Origin: Blastomussa wellsi
Lineage: Eukaryota; Cnidaria; Anthozoa; Scleractinia; Plerogyridae
DNA: 64,000 nucleotides
Direction: 5' to 3'
Assembly (NCBI GenBank): GCA_947652115.1
Contig: OX393564.1
Coordinates: 8,816,956 to 8,880,955 of the forward strand
Shown: piece after piece, positions 52,301 to 64,000 of the stretch
How positions within the stretch are numbered: position 1 is the first letter of the stretch
How the letters are laid out: each line of letters begins with the position of its first letter
Made by a program: the position numbers and the translations under genes
Notes under the pieces: generated by a model
What the model saw: the letters and a program-made list of their open reading frames with translations, nothing else
What the model was told of the DNA's origin: nothing
The model's database searches: none

Positions 52301-55300
52301 TTGTTCGCCTTGTCCAATCAAAAATCGATGTATTATTTGAGCATTGATCCGCGCCTTTTTAAACCGAATACAATATTTGAAACGCATAACGGGTTCTACG
52401 CTACACTTGGTTTGACTGTAAAATTGCTATCTTTATTTACTTATCACCATACAGTGAGCTCTTGACATCGCTGATCCTATCTTCAGTAAGTAGGACATGC
52501 CTCATATGAAGCTAGTAAATGGTCTTGCTCGGGAAATAAAGTGCCTGTCCGGAGGTCAAGAGTTCCAATCCAGTTGGAGACCAAGATTTGTTCTCTGTTC
52601 CACCACGAACGAGACAAGATAATCATTACATCTTATTCATTAGACAATTAAACTCTGATAATCTATATGTTGAGCTTTATTTCGAATTGCCTTGGAGAAA
52701 CAGTTCCACTAATTGAAGTTGTAAGTTTTTCTTCACCATTTTACTTCTCTTTTTCTTCTAAAAAGCAACATCCCCTATTACACAAACCTGTTATCGGTAT
52801 CTGTCAGCAACCTGATCCAACTTAACATGTCCTTCTCACTATCAGCAGCGAAGCAATAATCCTCCTTCTCTGAGGGAACATTCAGCTCAAAAGAGAACTT
52901 TTTAGACGTTTTGTTGGCGCGCCGTACTTCACACTGTTTCAAGGGAATTGACAACATAGGGACAACTTCGTCGGGTCGTCTAAATAGATGTAATCTATCC
53001 TCCTGTAGCACGCACCATCTCTTCATCCAGAGTCCTTTACCGTTTCGCATAAAGAGGCACGACGAGTATTTGACATTCACGATCAAGTCCGGAGAGATGT
53101 TCACATTAGGCACAGTACGACTGCGTCGTTTACGCTTGCCAGGAAAATGAGAGATGACTGGTATGACATTAGAGATGGATCGATGCAGCTTACTTCTGCT
53201 CTTTTTTTCTTCCTCCTGCAACCAGAAAAACAAAACAAAGATGCTTAGCGAGAGAGAAACAAACTTTGTTGCAGCATTGGGACACCTACCTTGCTTGATG
53301 ATAGCTGTTTCATCAGTCTTGATGAAAGTCCAAACTATATATATCATATTAGACGTTTCGTTGTGTAGTATCGCTGAGTATTTTTGCGAGCCTGTAGGGC
53401 GAGTCAAAATACAAACAACGAGTAAAATTCTCAGCAATACTAGTACTACACAACAAAACTTCTAATAAGATATTTATTATCGAACACGCCAAATTGTTAT
53501 GTCCGTGCGGACCAATTTCTAAACGGTCCTCTGGTGTACAAATGCCGGGTGATATTTGTACTCGTTTTGGGCGTTATTTGTACTCTGCGAAGCACAGCTG
53601 GATAATAAAGTTACTTATTCCCTTCATACATGCAACCTGGGATAACTTACAGCGCGACGCGCCTAAGTGTGGCCACCCAACAAACTTTTTTGACAAGTTA
53701 GCCAATCAGAGAGCGCGAATTTGTTTGAGTTGTCGCGCCTCCTTGTTGAAAGCGCGACAGGTTTCGTGGCAACAGCTTTGAACATTGCAAGGAGGCGGGA
53801 CAGCTCAAACAAGTTCGCGCTGTCTGATTGGCTAATTATAACTTAGGCGCGTCGTGCTGTAAAGCTTCACACAGTACTGAAATGTTGTTTCCTAGCAACC
53901 ACACGCACGCAAAGAAAAACACTCAAATTCTCAGCATGTACCTGCTCTCCTTCGGAAAATGACCGCCACCTCTCGACAGGCTCAGATTGTGGTATATCCT
54001 GAACAGCGGTTTCACCCTCATCACTTTCTGAGTTCGACACGTCACCAGCGGTAGAAGGCTGTAAATTGAATAAAAGCATCCTCGTTACTTTAAAGGGATC
54101 AAAAATAATATTAATAATAAACAATTTATTTATCATTAATCACGAGAGATATTTACCATACCGAACAATGGCAATAACTGTTGCTGTTCATTTTCACTTG
54201 GATGAAAAACTACACCAGCAATGAGTTAGGAGCGAATCGAAATGCTCAACATAGTCGCCAAATCCCGTGTTTAAGCAGCCAAACGACAGTGCAAAGAAAA
54301 CATCCTCGTACCAGTTTGACTATGACACTGCAATACATATTTATTGTTATAAATTGGCTTAAGCACTGCACAGCCGAAAGCTTCAAGAGGCCAAGTCCTG
54401 CGAAATAAAATAAACAGCGGCAGTAGAAGAGATCTGTGCTAGCAATCTACAATTGCGCATTGCTTCTGTTCGTATTTAAGTTTGCATGATACGAGGACAT
54501 ATTAAAAACATTTCTAGATCAATTACTGTAACTAAGGTTTCTAAGATGACCCCCCCCCCCCCCCCCCCCCCTCCCTTCACCCATTCTCGTCACAATTTCT
54601 TTTAACGCCGTGGGATATTGCTTGTGACCACTCACCCGTGGGGAAGGATTAAGCGGTGTATTAGGCCTAACAGGATGACCAGTTGGTGACGTAGGAGCCT
54701 CTTCTGACTTCTGAAACACATCATCTCTGTCGATTGAATCGCCTTGTGCTTTAACGAGTAAAGGCACAGGGCGTCCTTGCGTTCTATCGTCTTCTGTCGA
54801 GCTCCAAGTCAGCACTGGTTTACGGGTTACTTTAGGTGAATGTACTATTGAACCACTGATCGACGATTTCCACTTAATGTACTCTGTTACACAGAAACAA
54901 AACAGATATATGAATGAATTTGCTGACCGAGGAGCTTTTATACTGATACTTGGCGCCACAATGTACTACTGTCGTTCCACGTTCCGGTGCAATTATACCA
55001 TTCTGTCTTGCATTTAAGATTCAAAGATTCGCCATCTAAGAATTGAAATAAACTGATTATTTGGACAAATTCTTGTAATTTTCGACAGTTTTCGTCTCTT
55101 TCCAAAACCAAAACAAGCTACATCTTTTACATTGCTTTTGGTCTGTCAACACTCGCCCGTGTTCACTTTTTCAAGCTTAGTAACCGTAACTTGCGATCAG
55201 GCCCTCCTTTAACCTTGTAAGGCTTTTGGGAAATGGAAGCTGATTTTAAGGTCTTCAGGAACAACTTCACGCAAAAATGAATGCTAAAATTAAAGTCCGT

Positions 55301-58300
55301 TGCTTTTAAATTCGTACCTGACTCGTCTGGAGCTTGAAGGAAATGCGGTCGCCCTAGGGCCCGCCTTATTTCCATGACATACGGTCGTTGCCCGTCACTC
55401 CAGTCCTTGACTACACAGTTACGGAGATTGATTTTCACCACTACCGAGTCCGTACTGTCCTTGTCGTCGTGAATATGGAGAGTGTGATTTTCAAGTTTTA
55501 CCTTAAAGAAGAAAGTTACCGGAAAAGTTATATAAATATGAAGGTGGCGAACAGGCTCTCAGTACTGTGATTGGTTGGGTGGGGGGAGTGGGGGGCTTAG
55601 AGACACACAAGGAGAAGAAGAAGAACCATTTTCCATCTACTCCTTGAGCGGACCTAAAGTCTTCTCATATGATGACTTGCCTTAGCTGAACTGTCTGTGA
55701 TTGAGCCTAATAGTGTCTAGCACAAACCATTCTACGAAAATGCTCCATCGCCACGGCTGCACTAATATTACAAGTTGGGGGCAGGGAGTCTGAATGCTAC
55801 GTGGAAATGCAGCATCGTTGTTGTCATGTTTTGTAAAGAACATATATAAGATGCTTTTATTGTTTGAGTAAATCTGTATTTATACTTCGAATTGTTGCTC
55901 AATAGGGTAAAACTTCTTCCCTCTAAGATGTATTATGGGAAATAGAAAAGACCCTTTTTAACTTGGCGATTACCTCAAAAATAACAGCTACTCATAACCT
56001 TTTGAATGGTGCTAATAGCCGATAGTCAATAGCCTTAGCACCATGACCCAAATGACTATAAGTCAGTGACAAACATTAACTTTTTTCCTCAACGCTGTTA
56101 TCTCCTGGGCACAATTACTTCATATTTAAATTCACCAGGTTTAACACACGATCTAATACTGAAAATCTTCCGGGACATTTTGGCATATTTTAACCGCACG
56201 CTATACAGTACACAGCCAATTATTTGCGTGACTTCACATTCGTAGAACTTAAGATTTTGGAAAACGATGTTAGATGCCTCGTTTATTCCGGTGTTTTCCA
56301 AACTTTGAAAAACTGAGAAATCCGCTAATGAGAATTCGTTTGCAAATATACAAGTCACGTCTCGAAAACTAAAAAAAACATATTTCTTGCCGGCTAAAGG
56401 ACTATGCACAAATTCCTTCACGCTTACAAGCTGCGGCATTCAACGAAAGAGTAAGCTGCCAAATGTCCCTTTTAATTATCTTACGCCTTGAGGTCAGTTG
56501 ACGAAGGTAAAGTCACGAACGTATAAAAGCCACATTCACATGAAATGACACTTCTAATTTCGAAAACTAAGTTAGAAAACACTAGAGATGTGACAATAAT
56601 TCATGAAGGAGCAAGGATGCTCTTGGAAGCTTGGGAAGATTGAGACGGATTGCGAATAATTGAACTGGCAAAGACGAAACAATAAGGTTACCGCATTTTG
56701 TAAGACGCCAAGGCTGTGACGTAACTTCTTTAAATTGGATGACTCGTGCAAATCGAACTTAATAAGAAACTAGCTCCTAAACAAAAACAACGTAACGTTA
56801 CAATAGGGCAAACTGTAGACCATCAATAAATGTGAGATAAACATACCCAACATTTTAGCCACATATCATCCTCGACACGTTGATTGAGAAAGCCTTCCAT
56901 GGAATGCGAAGTGGCCACTTCGAGTCTTGAAACTTTATTGGACTTCTTCGCCACAGTTGAAGAACCTGGAATAATAACAATAGATCACAATAAGGGCCGC
57001 AATGTTACGTGCCGTCACCACGACGACACTTGTAACCCCAGCTTCCAAGTTACTGCTTACGAAAAAAAAATACCCTTAACAATAAAATTAAATTATATAG
57101 AATTATGCCAAGAGATCCTTGACATTGGCAATCGTAAAGGAAGAGTACGACCCTGAATACAATATGAACATATTAAGCATATATGGGTACTCTAAGTTCA
57201 TATTGCCTCAAGTGCAAGGCCGGGAATTCATGGTTCATTAATCTCAACAACGAATCGAGTTCTTTTTACTAGATGGGAAATACGAGAACATTTTTTTCTG
57301 ATTATTCTTCTGACTAAGTGTTCTTTTTTAAGGGGAGAAAACTGAATGGGTCACGCCAGTCTTATGCAATGCTTTATTACTTTTTTTCGTTTGCCAACGA
57401 ACCTGAAGATTAAAATTCATTAATATTTGTTTATTACCGAAAAAATTACTTCTAGTAATCAGTTAGCAAGAAGAAAACTCCACATTTGTTTTAAAACATT
57501 TGGACAAAGACAAAATCTATATGCAGAAAAGAAAAATCATTATGGAAACTTGTATTAAAGGAATAAATGAAACGAGGGCGTGGAAGAAGTAGCGTAATCA
57601 GCTGCTCGATGCTGAATTAAAAACAATAAGAAGTCACGATACGTGAGAATAAATACACGTCTAAATATGGAAGCGATGAACCTTGCTGATGATGAATTTA
57701 AACGTTTCCTCGGTTCACGCCCGCAAACAATATCCGGAAAATACCTTTTTCAAGGATTAAGATTAAGATATTAAACATTCGAAACATAAATTAATAAAAA
57801 AAGTCCCTTGGAAGACATTATTAATAAAAAGAGTCCAATTGCAATGTTCTTCATTCCCAACCCTTCCAGTACTTATGGCTTACCTGAGTTGCCTTCGTCT
57901 TTTGATTCTTGCTGCACCAATACGAATCCGTCCTCCACACTAGCAGTTGCGGTAACATCAACTGCAGGAACGGATAACGTACCACCAGGAACAGATTTTG
58001 GCTTCGACTTGGTGAGCTTATGTCCAATTGCACTAAAGATGGACGCCTTTTTGCTACCTGCAGGGGAAGAATCCTTATTTCTTTTTCTTCCTTCCTTGCT
58101 GTCCAAAGGAACTGGGCTTCCTGCCACAGACCGTTCAGATAGAGATTCAGTGGGAGACGCGCCCAATGATTTTTCCGGTGAATCTGGAACAGGACCTGCA
58201 TAACAAACAATTAAGGACAAACAGGTTTAGAACTGTAATCGTACAGATTCTGCACTGTTTTCAAAATTACGATCAGTATCTATTTTCCCCTTACATATTG

Positions 58301-61300
58301 TCATTAACAAATGAGAAAATATGAAAGTAGAATGTGTGAGCGGAGGTATGAAATTTCTCGGGCCATAAGTGAGCTCATCGCACAAGTCGAGTTGGACATG
58401 AGAAGAGAAATCTCCAAGAAAGCATGTATTGTTTGATTTATTTTATAAACATACTAATCATAATTTAGGTACGGTTTATATGCAAATGCAGCCATAACAC
58501 TACTGGAACAAGTAGCCCGTTCAAAGCCCGAAATTTTCTTTTCAGGTCTTTGTTCCAGTAGTGTTATGGCTGCATTTGCATATAAACCGTACCTACTCAA
58601 TCGCTACTGTTGGACATTCATTAATTTGATACTGATCATAACTATAAAAAAAATTCTCGAATATGATTGGTCCTTAGCACGCCCTATTTTTGACCAAATG
58701 GGAGCTCTGTTGCGCATGCGCGCGCTCTTTCTTTGGTTACATAATACGCCTGAAACTCCTTGATAATCCTAGAACTTTAATTTTCAAACAACGCTTTTTT
58801 ATCGCAGCGATAATAAAGCTTCAACAGGTTTTGCTTTGCGGAAGTTTTTATCGAATTTTGTTATAGTTATGACTAATTGGTAATAGGTCGGACTCCCGCA
58901 ACGCGGTCGTCCGATTTTGTTAATAGGGACCTTTAGCAATGATGACGAGGACGTGGACGAAGACTTGTATGGTCGATTAAGCCCTGGGACGAGACAGTCG
59001 TCCACGGCAGGAAACATAAACACTTTAGCAAACCGGTAGCGTGGACGAGTTTCGTGCTGTGGAAGTCAATAGCGAAAATATCTTTTAAAGAGTTGCGTGG
59101 GCTGCTAAAACTTATCTCCGCCGATAACGATATGTGAGAAGTACGCGTGTCAGAACAAAGCTAACTTTATCGTCGTTTGCATAAACCACAACTTAAACGA
59201 ATAGTTTGTATTTTTAAAGCCGGGAAATCTTTCAAATTTAAAAATGAAGTCAAGATTGAATTGCAAAAATTACAATGTAATGCAGTTGACAGAATGTGAT
59301 TTATATCTTATAAGGTTACATACGTATCCCGGAGCAATTTTATCGCCACAATCCGCCGGCATTCCTCCACACGCAGTGCGACCACAAATGCACAAATCAT
59401 AACCTTACTTTTAATCTCTGCCGGAAGATCTGTTTTTTCCTCGCGGTCCTTTCAAATATGTTATGGACGCTATCTTATTCACTGACGAGCCATTTCGAGT
59501 GAAGAAGCCTGCGTAAAAATGCAAAAACTCCACGAAACATACCCTCGTTTCGACTCGTTCACTACAAGACGGCAAATGACGCCAAATGACGTCCTGAACG
59601 AGGTGTGGACGACGCGTCGTTCTCCCCGGGGCATGCGTGGTAGCGTCGAGTCTCGTATTTCCAACTTCCGGTCGTTCACGTTCACGTCCTCGTCTTCATT
59701 GCTAAAGGTCCGTAATCACTCCTATGATTACAGACCGAATTGGACTCCACTCAGTCCTATGACCATTACTAATAATGAAGAGCGTTTGCCATTTGCACGT
59801 TTATTCCGGGGTGAATTCAAATTGTATGGTTCATTCCGGAGGAATTTTTTCGGAAGGAGGGTAATGCCTTTCGAGTTATCCGTTTTCCCCATTTGACCGG
59901 AATTTCTAGCAATTTCTGTACCATTTGTCTATAAACTTGGTGTCAGGCTCCTCACCGCAACATGTTTGTTGTCTCCCAGGCCCCCGCCGCGGAAATATTA
60001 GACTGCAAGCAGTCTCTATTTTGCTCCAAAATCCGAAACGAAAGCGACAAAATCGACTGATTAGCATAAACTTTAATAGGGGGCACAAATTGGCTTTCGA
60101 GCAAACAAACCCAACACATTGCCAGCCCTCCAAAACTTAGCCGTGATCCCGAACTTATTCTACTGAGGGACACTTTCCCGCCAAAACCTGCGCGGTCACC
60201 AAGCCCATGAAGACGAAGCGAAGCAGCGAAAGACAAAAAGCGACCCGAAGTTAGCATAGCAAAATTGAAACCACCAGGTAAGTTGAGGTTGATAAGTTAA
60301 ACCATTAACGGTTACGTTCTGAAAACCTAAACCTGGAATAAAACACAGTCACTGAATTTGAAAGTTCATTGGCAAATATTCTTCACCAAACCAGCTCCAC
60401 TCATTCAGCTCAAATAGTTAAGCTTTGATACGTACTTGGCGAATTTTCAATGGACTGTATTTCATCATTCAGCACCATTATCCATTCCTCTAACTCAGCA
60501 TCATTTTCAGCCGCAAACAGCAGCTCTTCTTTGTCACATGTTAACGTAAACATGTGCGGCTTATCGCATTCACTGCTTTCATCCATTGTATTTACCAAGG
60601 CACCGTGTAAGGGAACTTGAAGTTCTGCTGTTCCAATCCCGAAGTCTTTGTAGCAGAACAGCGAGTGTTCTTTTACGACACACCAACGATTTTTCCAATG
60701 TGGACCTTTCTTTCGAAGTAAATAACCAGAAAATGTAGTGCTTTGAAACGAAGCCAGCGCACGCGGGGATTTGATGTCATCTTTACGGCCTGTAAATGTC
60801 AGTCAAAGAAAAGCTGATCAGAAAATAGTGCATCTCCCTTTTCCTATGCTTACATGCAGGCTAATTTAATTTTAGCGTTTCACGGTATAAATCTCACAAT
60901 ATCCACTGCTGGTGATTCAAATTTTGAAAGTAATTTTGATTACTTTGATAGCGTTTGTAGCTTGTGTAATTTAAAAGGCTTGTCAATATACTTTTAATTA
61001 GTATATAATAAAACAGTGCATAGCGTTGTTGGCGTGAGCCGAATGGCTATTCAAACATGTGATATCCTTTGCTGTTCACCTTCAAGCAATTCGTGAGCCT
61101 CCCGCGGCTCTCACGTAAATAGCTTGATTTAGCAATGGGACAGAACATCAGTCGAGGACGGCGCGCGCATTAAATAGCCAATCAGAAGTCCAGATTATTC
61201 TGCGCACCATCCCGTCCACAACTGACGTTCCCATTCTCTTGCTAATTGGTCTACTGATTGAGTTGAATAAATGAGTTAAAATAACCATTTTGAACTATAT

Positions 61301-63568
61301 ATCACTGTGTCACAGGCTAGTGGTTAATTATTCACTTTCTCTTCACCTTTTGTCAACTAAAAGTGACAAAAGTGTGCCCACAAGGCAATTTGCATTCCTA
61401 CCCTTCCTGGAGTCCCCACGTTATAGTCGCTATAGTTTGCATGACTGTTATGTGATGGCATTAACATTATTTTAATTAAAACTTTATTTTTATAACAAAT
61501 TTATACCTTTTTTGAAGAAAGAATCTGTTATCCTCGACTTGACTCGCATAGCTTTAGAGGACAGTGAATTAACCAGTGAACCATGTCTTTTCACTTTTGA
61601 ATCTGGGCTTTCAAGGTCTGCGACTGAAGATGCCTTTCCTTCACAGTTGCTTGACGACAGAAAACTTCCATCTGGGTTATCTGGGCAATGATAGACAATA
61701 CTGATTAAACCAATTACAGTGCAGTAGTTATCTTGCGCTAGACAACCCCATTTACAGTGTATGATCATGACCCTTGTTGTTATGGTCACTTTCTTTACTC
61801 CAGTAAGTTTCTTGTCTGAAGACAACACAAAAAACCACCAACAATCACCTCATGTAGTCCCAAACCTTTTTAGTTACATTTAAATTTACCCAGTTAATAC
61901 ATAATATGCCTTGTGACACACCAATTTATGAAACAATGGCAGTATGATCTTGCAATTCAAATTACATGGATAATTGAACGGTGTGCATTAGAGGAGGGGG
62001 ACTTTAACTACGCTTAGACAAAGGTCCTGTGTTGCAGAATGGTGCATTGAATTTCATTTATAATGTTGGAATCTTGAACTCACCAACTTTTCCTACATTA
62101 CTGGAGGAAAGAGCCTTGAAGATTTTATTTTTCTTTTTCCCTCCATCATCTGAAATCTTGCATCCTTGTATAATATCTGGTAATATCTAGGTGTAAAAAA
62201 AGTAAAACAAAACAATTGAGAGTGAATAATTTGAAAAGGATCAAGTACACTGCACAATCTCTTTTTATGCCTCCTTGAACTTATGTACTGTCATAATTAT
62301 GGAATACGTGTAAATATTCGTAATTACCATTAATGTCAGGTTTTAACAAGGTCGAATGAATCTGGGCCCACATGCACGAATCTGAGACCACAATTTATGA
62401 CAGAATGCAGCTTTGGTGGGTGCCAGGTCTTATTGAAAGCCCCGTTAAATGTTCGAAAGAGCATCTTTGAAGAAGAAAAACTCCTCTAGAGAAGAAGACT
62501 TTATCCCTGAGTTTTCAAGATGGACCATCAATAACAAAATGCTTTTGACAAGCTCACAACTTGTTGGCCTATGGAAACATATTAATTGTGGAATCCTGTT
62601 ACCTCTTGTAGTTCCCTAAATGACTCCTCTTCATCTAGTCCTGGTGCAAGATCATTCTTCATGATAGGCATTTCATCTTCATTATCTTCAACACCAATGA
62701 CTTTCCATGAAGCTAAAGATCCAGCAACAACACCAGAGGGCATATTATCATTATTATCAGTCCAACTTTTACAAGGTTCAATAATTTTGGTTCCATCAAA
62801 ACAACCTGAAAGTTTTCGCCTCCTTGACTGGTCATGCTTTTCAAGTGACTCAACAGCCAGACTGTTTCTGTCTGGACTAGATTTGTCACCAGTGAGTTTT
62901 AGGTAAGTGCTGAATGAAATAGCAGGTTGATTCTCTGGCGAGTCAGGACTACCGTCATCCTCCATAAGTTTTGAAATGACATAATTCACCACATATACCC
63001 ATTCCTGCCTTGATTGCTCCTCAGTTGTAGCAAAAATAATGGTCTCGTGTATTCTTGGAACTGACAAAGTAATTGGAAACATTCTACTTTTCTTCCTATC
63101 TGTAGGAATGATTTTTGCTCCTTTAAGAGGAATTTGGAACAACATCTTCGTCTCAGATCTATGTCTAAAGCATGTTAAACATTGATCATTGATCGAAAAC
63201 CACCTCTTGTGCCATCCAGGATGTTCCCTGATGTACATCACACCACTGTGAAGTTCCCCAAACTCATTAGGTTGCAGGTCAAGTTTGTGAAATGTGAAGT
63301 CAACAAAGACATTATCTCCTGTAAAATAACCCTCTTCTTGACCATTTATGTCACTTTCCCAGCCATCAACGACTTCAATTTCTACACTGCCTGTCTCTGA
63401 GATGATTGTGTCTCTAGACCAAGCATCCACTGAGTCCAACATAGGTAGATTAAGGGTGTCTTTATGTACTGTTGCATCTGACTGAGGCAGTGACGAACTG
63501 CATACAAAGATACCACTTTCCTCTGTGCTATCTGTACCTTTTCGGCATGGCAGTATATCAGTACTTTC
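49363..63568 (-). CDS. Four-PH-domain, coiled-coil scaffold-like protein (12 exons in the window, 5' end beyond)
   Basis: Minus-strand exons, 5' to 3': 62603-63568, 62084-62186, 61507-61680, 60436-60789, 57884-58195, 56847-56965, 55318-55501, 54636-54883, 53942-54058, 52788-53215, 50094-51627, 49363-49413. All have GT-AG borders, and the phases join to 1529 residues and a stop. PH domains lie at about 103-202 (PGWHKRWFSI), 437-530 (PHWKNRWCVV), 660-748 (MEGFLNQRVEDDMWLKCW, split by an intron) and 905-1000 (GLWMKRWCVLQ). Linkers are Ser/Pro-rich. A charged coiled coil covers about 1175-1275. The end is DFEDFFAVSMSEKCNK. PH domains bind phosphoinositides or partners, so a membrane-linked adaptor is likely. 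AFAP1-like arrangement is a loose comparison; I do not recognise a specific orthologue. Confidence 0.85.
51872..52414. mobile_element. 543-bp inverted-repeat element in the PH-gene intron
   Basis: The ends CAAACCAAGTGAAGCGTA and ACGCTACACTTGGTTTG pair, and matching arms (AACCCGTTATTCGTTTCAA, TTCGGTT-AAAAAGGCGCG, ATCAATGCTCAAAT) extend about 130 bases inward. It lies between exons 52788-53215 and 50094-51627. Confidence 0.85.
53647..53864. mobile_element. 218-bp inverted-repeat element with GCGACGCGCC ends
   Basis: CTTACAGCGCGACGCGCCTA pairs with TAGGCGCGTCGTGCTGTAAAG, and AGCCAATCAGAGAGCGCGAA pairs with TTCGCGCTGTCTGATTGGCT. It is intronic in the PH gene. Confidence 0.85.
54550..54571. repeat. 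Run of 22 C (G on the coding strand) in a PH-gene intron
   Basis: A pure C run lies about 65 bases downstream (in gene direction) of exon 54636-54883. Its exact length may be an assembly artefact. Confidence 0.9.
56098..56439 (-). other. Unrecognised 113-codon frame in a PH-gene intron
   Basis: The frame MPQLVSVKEFVHSPLAGKKY...EVTQIIGCVLYSVRLKYAKM looks more protein-like than its surroundings (mixed hydrophobic and charged, few low-complexity stretches). It does not belong to the inferred splice chain, which skips from 56847 to 55501 in phase 0. It may be a fragment of an OB-fold-like transposon protein. I do not assign a function. Confidence 0.3.
58466..58595. mobile_element. Snap-back copy of the SINE tail with 45-bp perfect inverted arms
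   Basis: TAGGTACGGTTTATATGCAA... (58466-58510) is the exact reverse complement of 58551-58595. The 40-base loop retains SINE-body sequence (CCCGTTCAAAGCCCGAAATT). The right part matches the SINE tail at 27500-27560. It is intronic in the PH gene. Confidence 0.95.
58927..59711. mobile_element. 785-bp inverted-repeat element with GGACCTTTAGCAATGA ends
   Basis: GGACCTTTAGCAATGATGAC pairs with the end ATTGCTAAAGGTCC, and GAGGACGTGGACGAAGAC pairs with TTCACGTCCTCGTCTTC. It contains no transposase. It is intronic in the PH gene. Confidence 0.85.
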
Positions 63569-64000
63569 CTATTGGTGAATAAAAGTTTTCATAACATTTT
63601 AGTGCAACAGTGACTGGAAGGAATGGATGTAAGAGCATCAGATTCAAAATCTATGGCAGCATAATGATCCCCCAATTCATGTTGATGCATCACGCAAATT
63701 GACAAGCTGACAACTTTGCCTAGCTGTTTTCATCCCAAGGCTTTCAACACGACTTTTTATTAAGAATCCATATCAATATCCCTGGGGCCAAAGCCCTGTT
63801 GGTGGCATATTAATTTTTTCCCCTAACCGAACACCTGCTCATACAACATGTATGTAATTTACATAATTAAAAAAATGTTTCACGAGATGTACTTTGCTGC
63901 AATCAAATTACAAATATGTAATAAACTGCTTTATGTCACTCGTGTTTGTTAGAAACTTCTTATGAACTCCATCATAAAACATTGACACATTTACTCTTTT
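63569..64000. other. Intron of the PH-domain gene, reaching the window edge
   Basis: The acceptor TTCACCAATAG|GAAAG on the minus strand ends at 63569. No further exon was recognised to 64000, so the gene start lies outside. Confidence 0.6.

Overview
The window is eukaryotic, animal-type DNA: AT-rich, with short exons, GT-AG introns of about 0.2-2 kb, microsatellites, LTR, LINE, Penelope-like and tyrosine-recombinase retroelements, SINEs and many short inverted-repeat elements. The repeat mixture (BEL/Pao, Ty3/gypsy, Ngaro-type, Penelope-like, tRNA-headed SINEs, TTAAAGG-ended elements) and the gene style suggest a cnidarian, most likely a stony coral. That assignment is inference from pattern, not from a database match.

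Left part (1-17.0 kb) is a transposon graveyard with one very young resident. An old plus-strand Ty3/gypsy-like element runs from before the window to about 15.2 kb. It is split by a 5'-truncated LINE (about 882-1545), a degraded minus-strand gypsy element (about 1940-11945) and a second LINE (about 12945-13622). Into the integrase region of the minus-strand gypsy element a complete BEL/Pao element (2514-9739) has inserted, with identical 327-bp LTRs, a GAGAC target duplication and an uninterrupted 2119-codon gag-pol frame. A decayed second BEL/Pao fragment follows (15.24-17.0 kb).

Middle part (17-30.9 kb) holds the start of a plus-strand gene with two double-stranded-RNA-binding domains (coding exons 20836-21183 and 22004-22337; its 3' end was not found), surrounded by fold-back elements, hammerhead-like motifs, SINE pieces and a 21/42-bp minisatellite that may derive from a SINE.

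From 30.94 to 40.67 kb lies a second nest. A degenerate minus-strand gypsy element is flanked by CATAC on both sides. A Mutator-like cassette with an 11-bp duplication interrupts its protease. Its 5' LTR is split by a terminal-inverted-repeat element, which itself contains a Ngaro-type retrotransposon whose A1 / B1-A2-B2 split direct repeats are fully visible.

Right part (43-64 kb) carries two convergent host genes. A three-exon plus-strand gene (43097-46572) encodes a CASD1/Cas1p-type multi-spanning O-acyltransferase with no visible SGNH domain. A twelve-exon minus-strand gene (63568 down to 49363, continuing beyond the window) encodes a scaffold-like protein with four pleckstrin-homology domains and a C-terminal coiled coil. 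Exon phases join without conflict in both genes. A Penelope-like remnant with a hammerhead-like motif lies between them.
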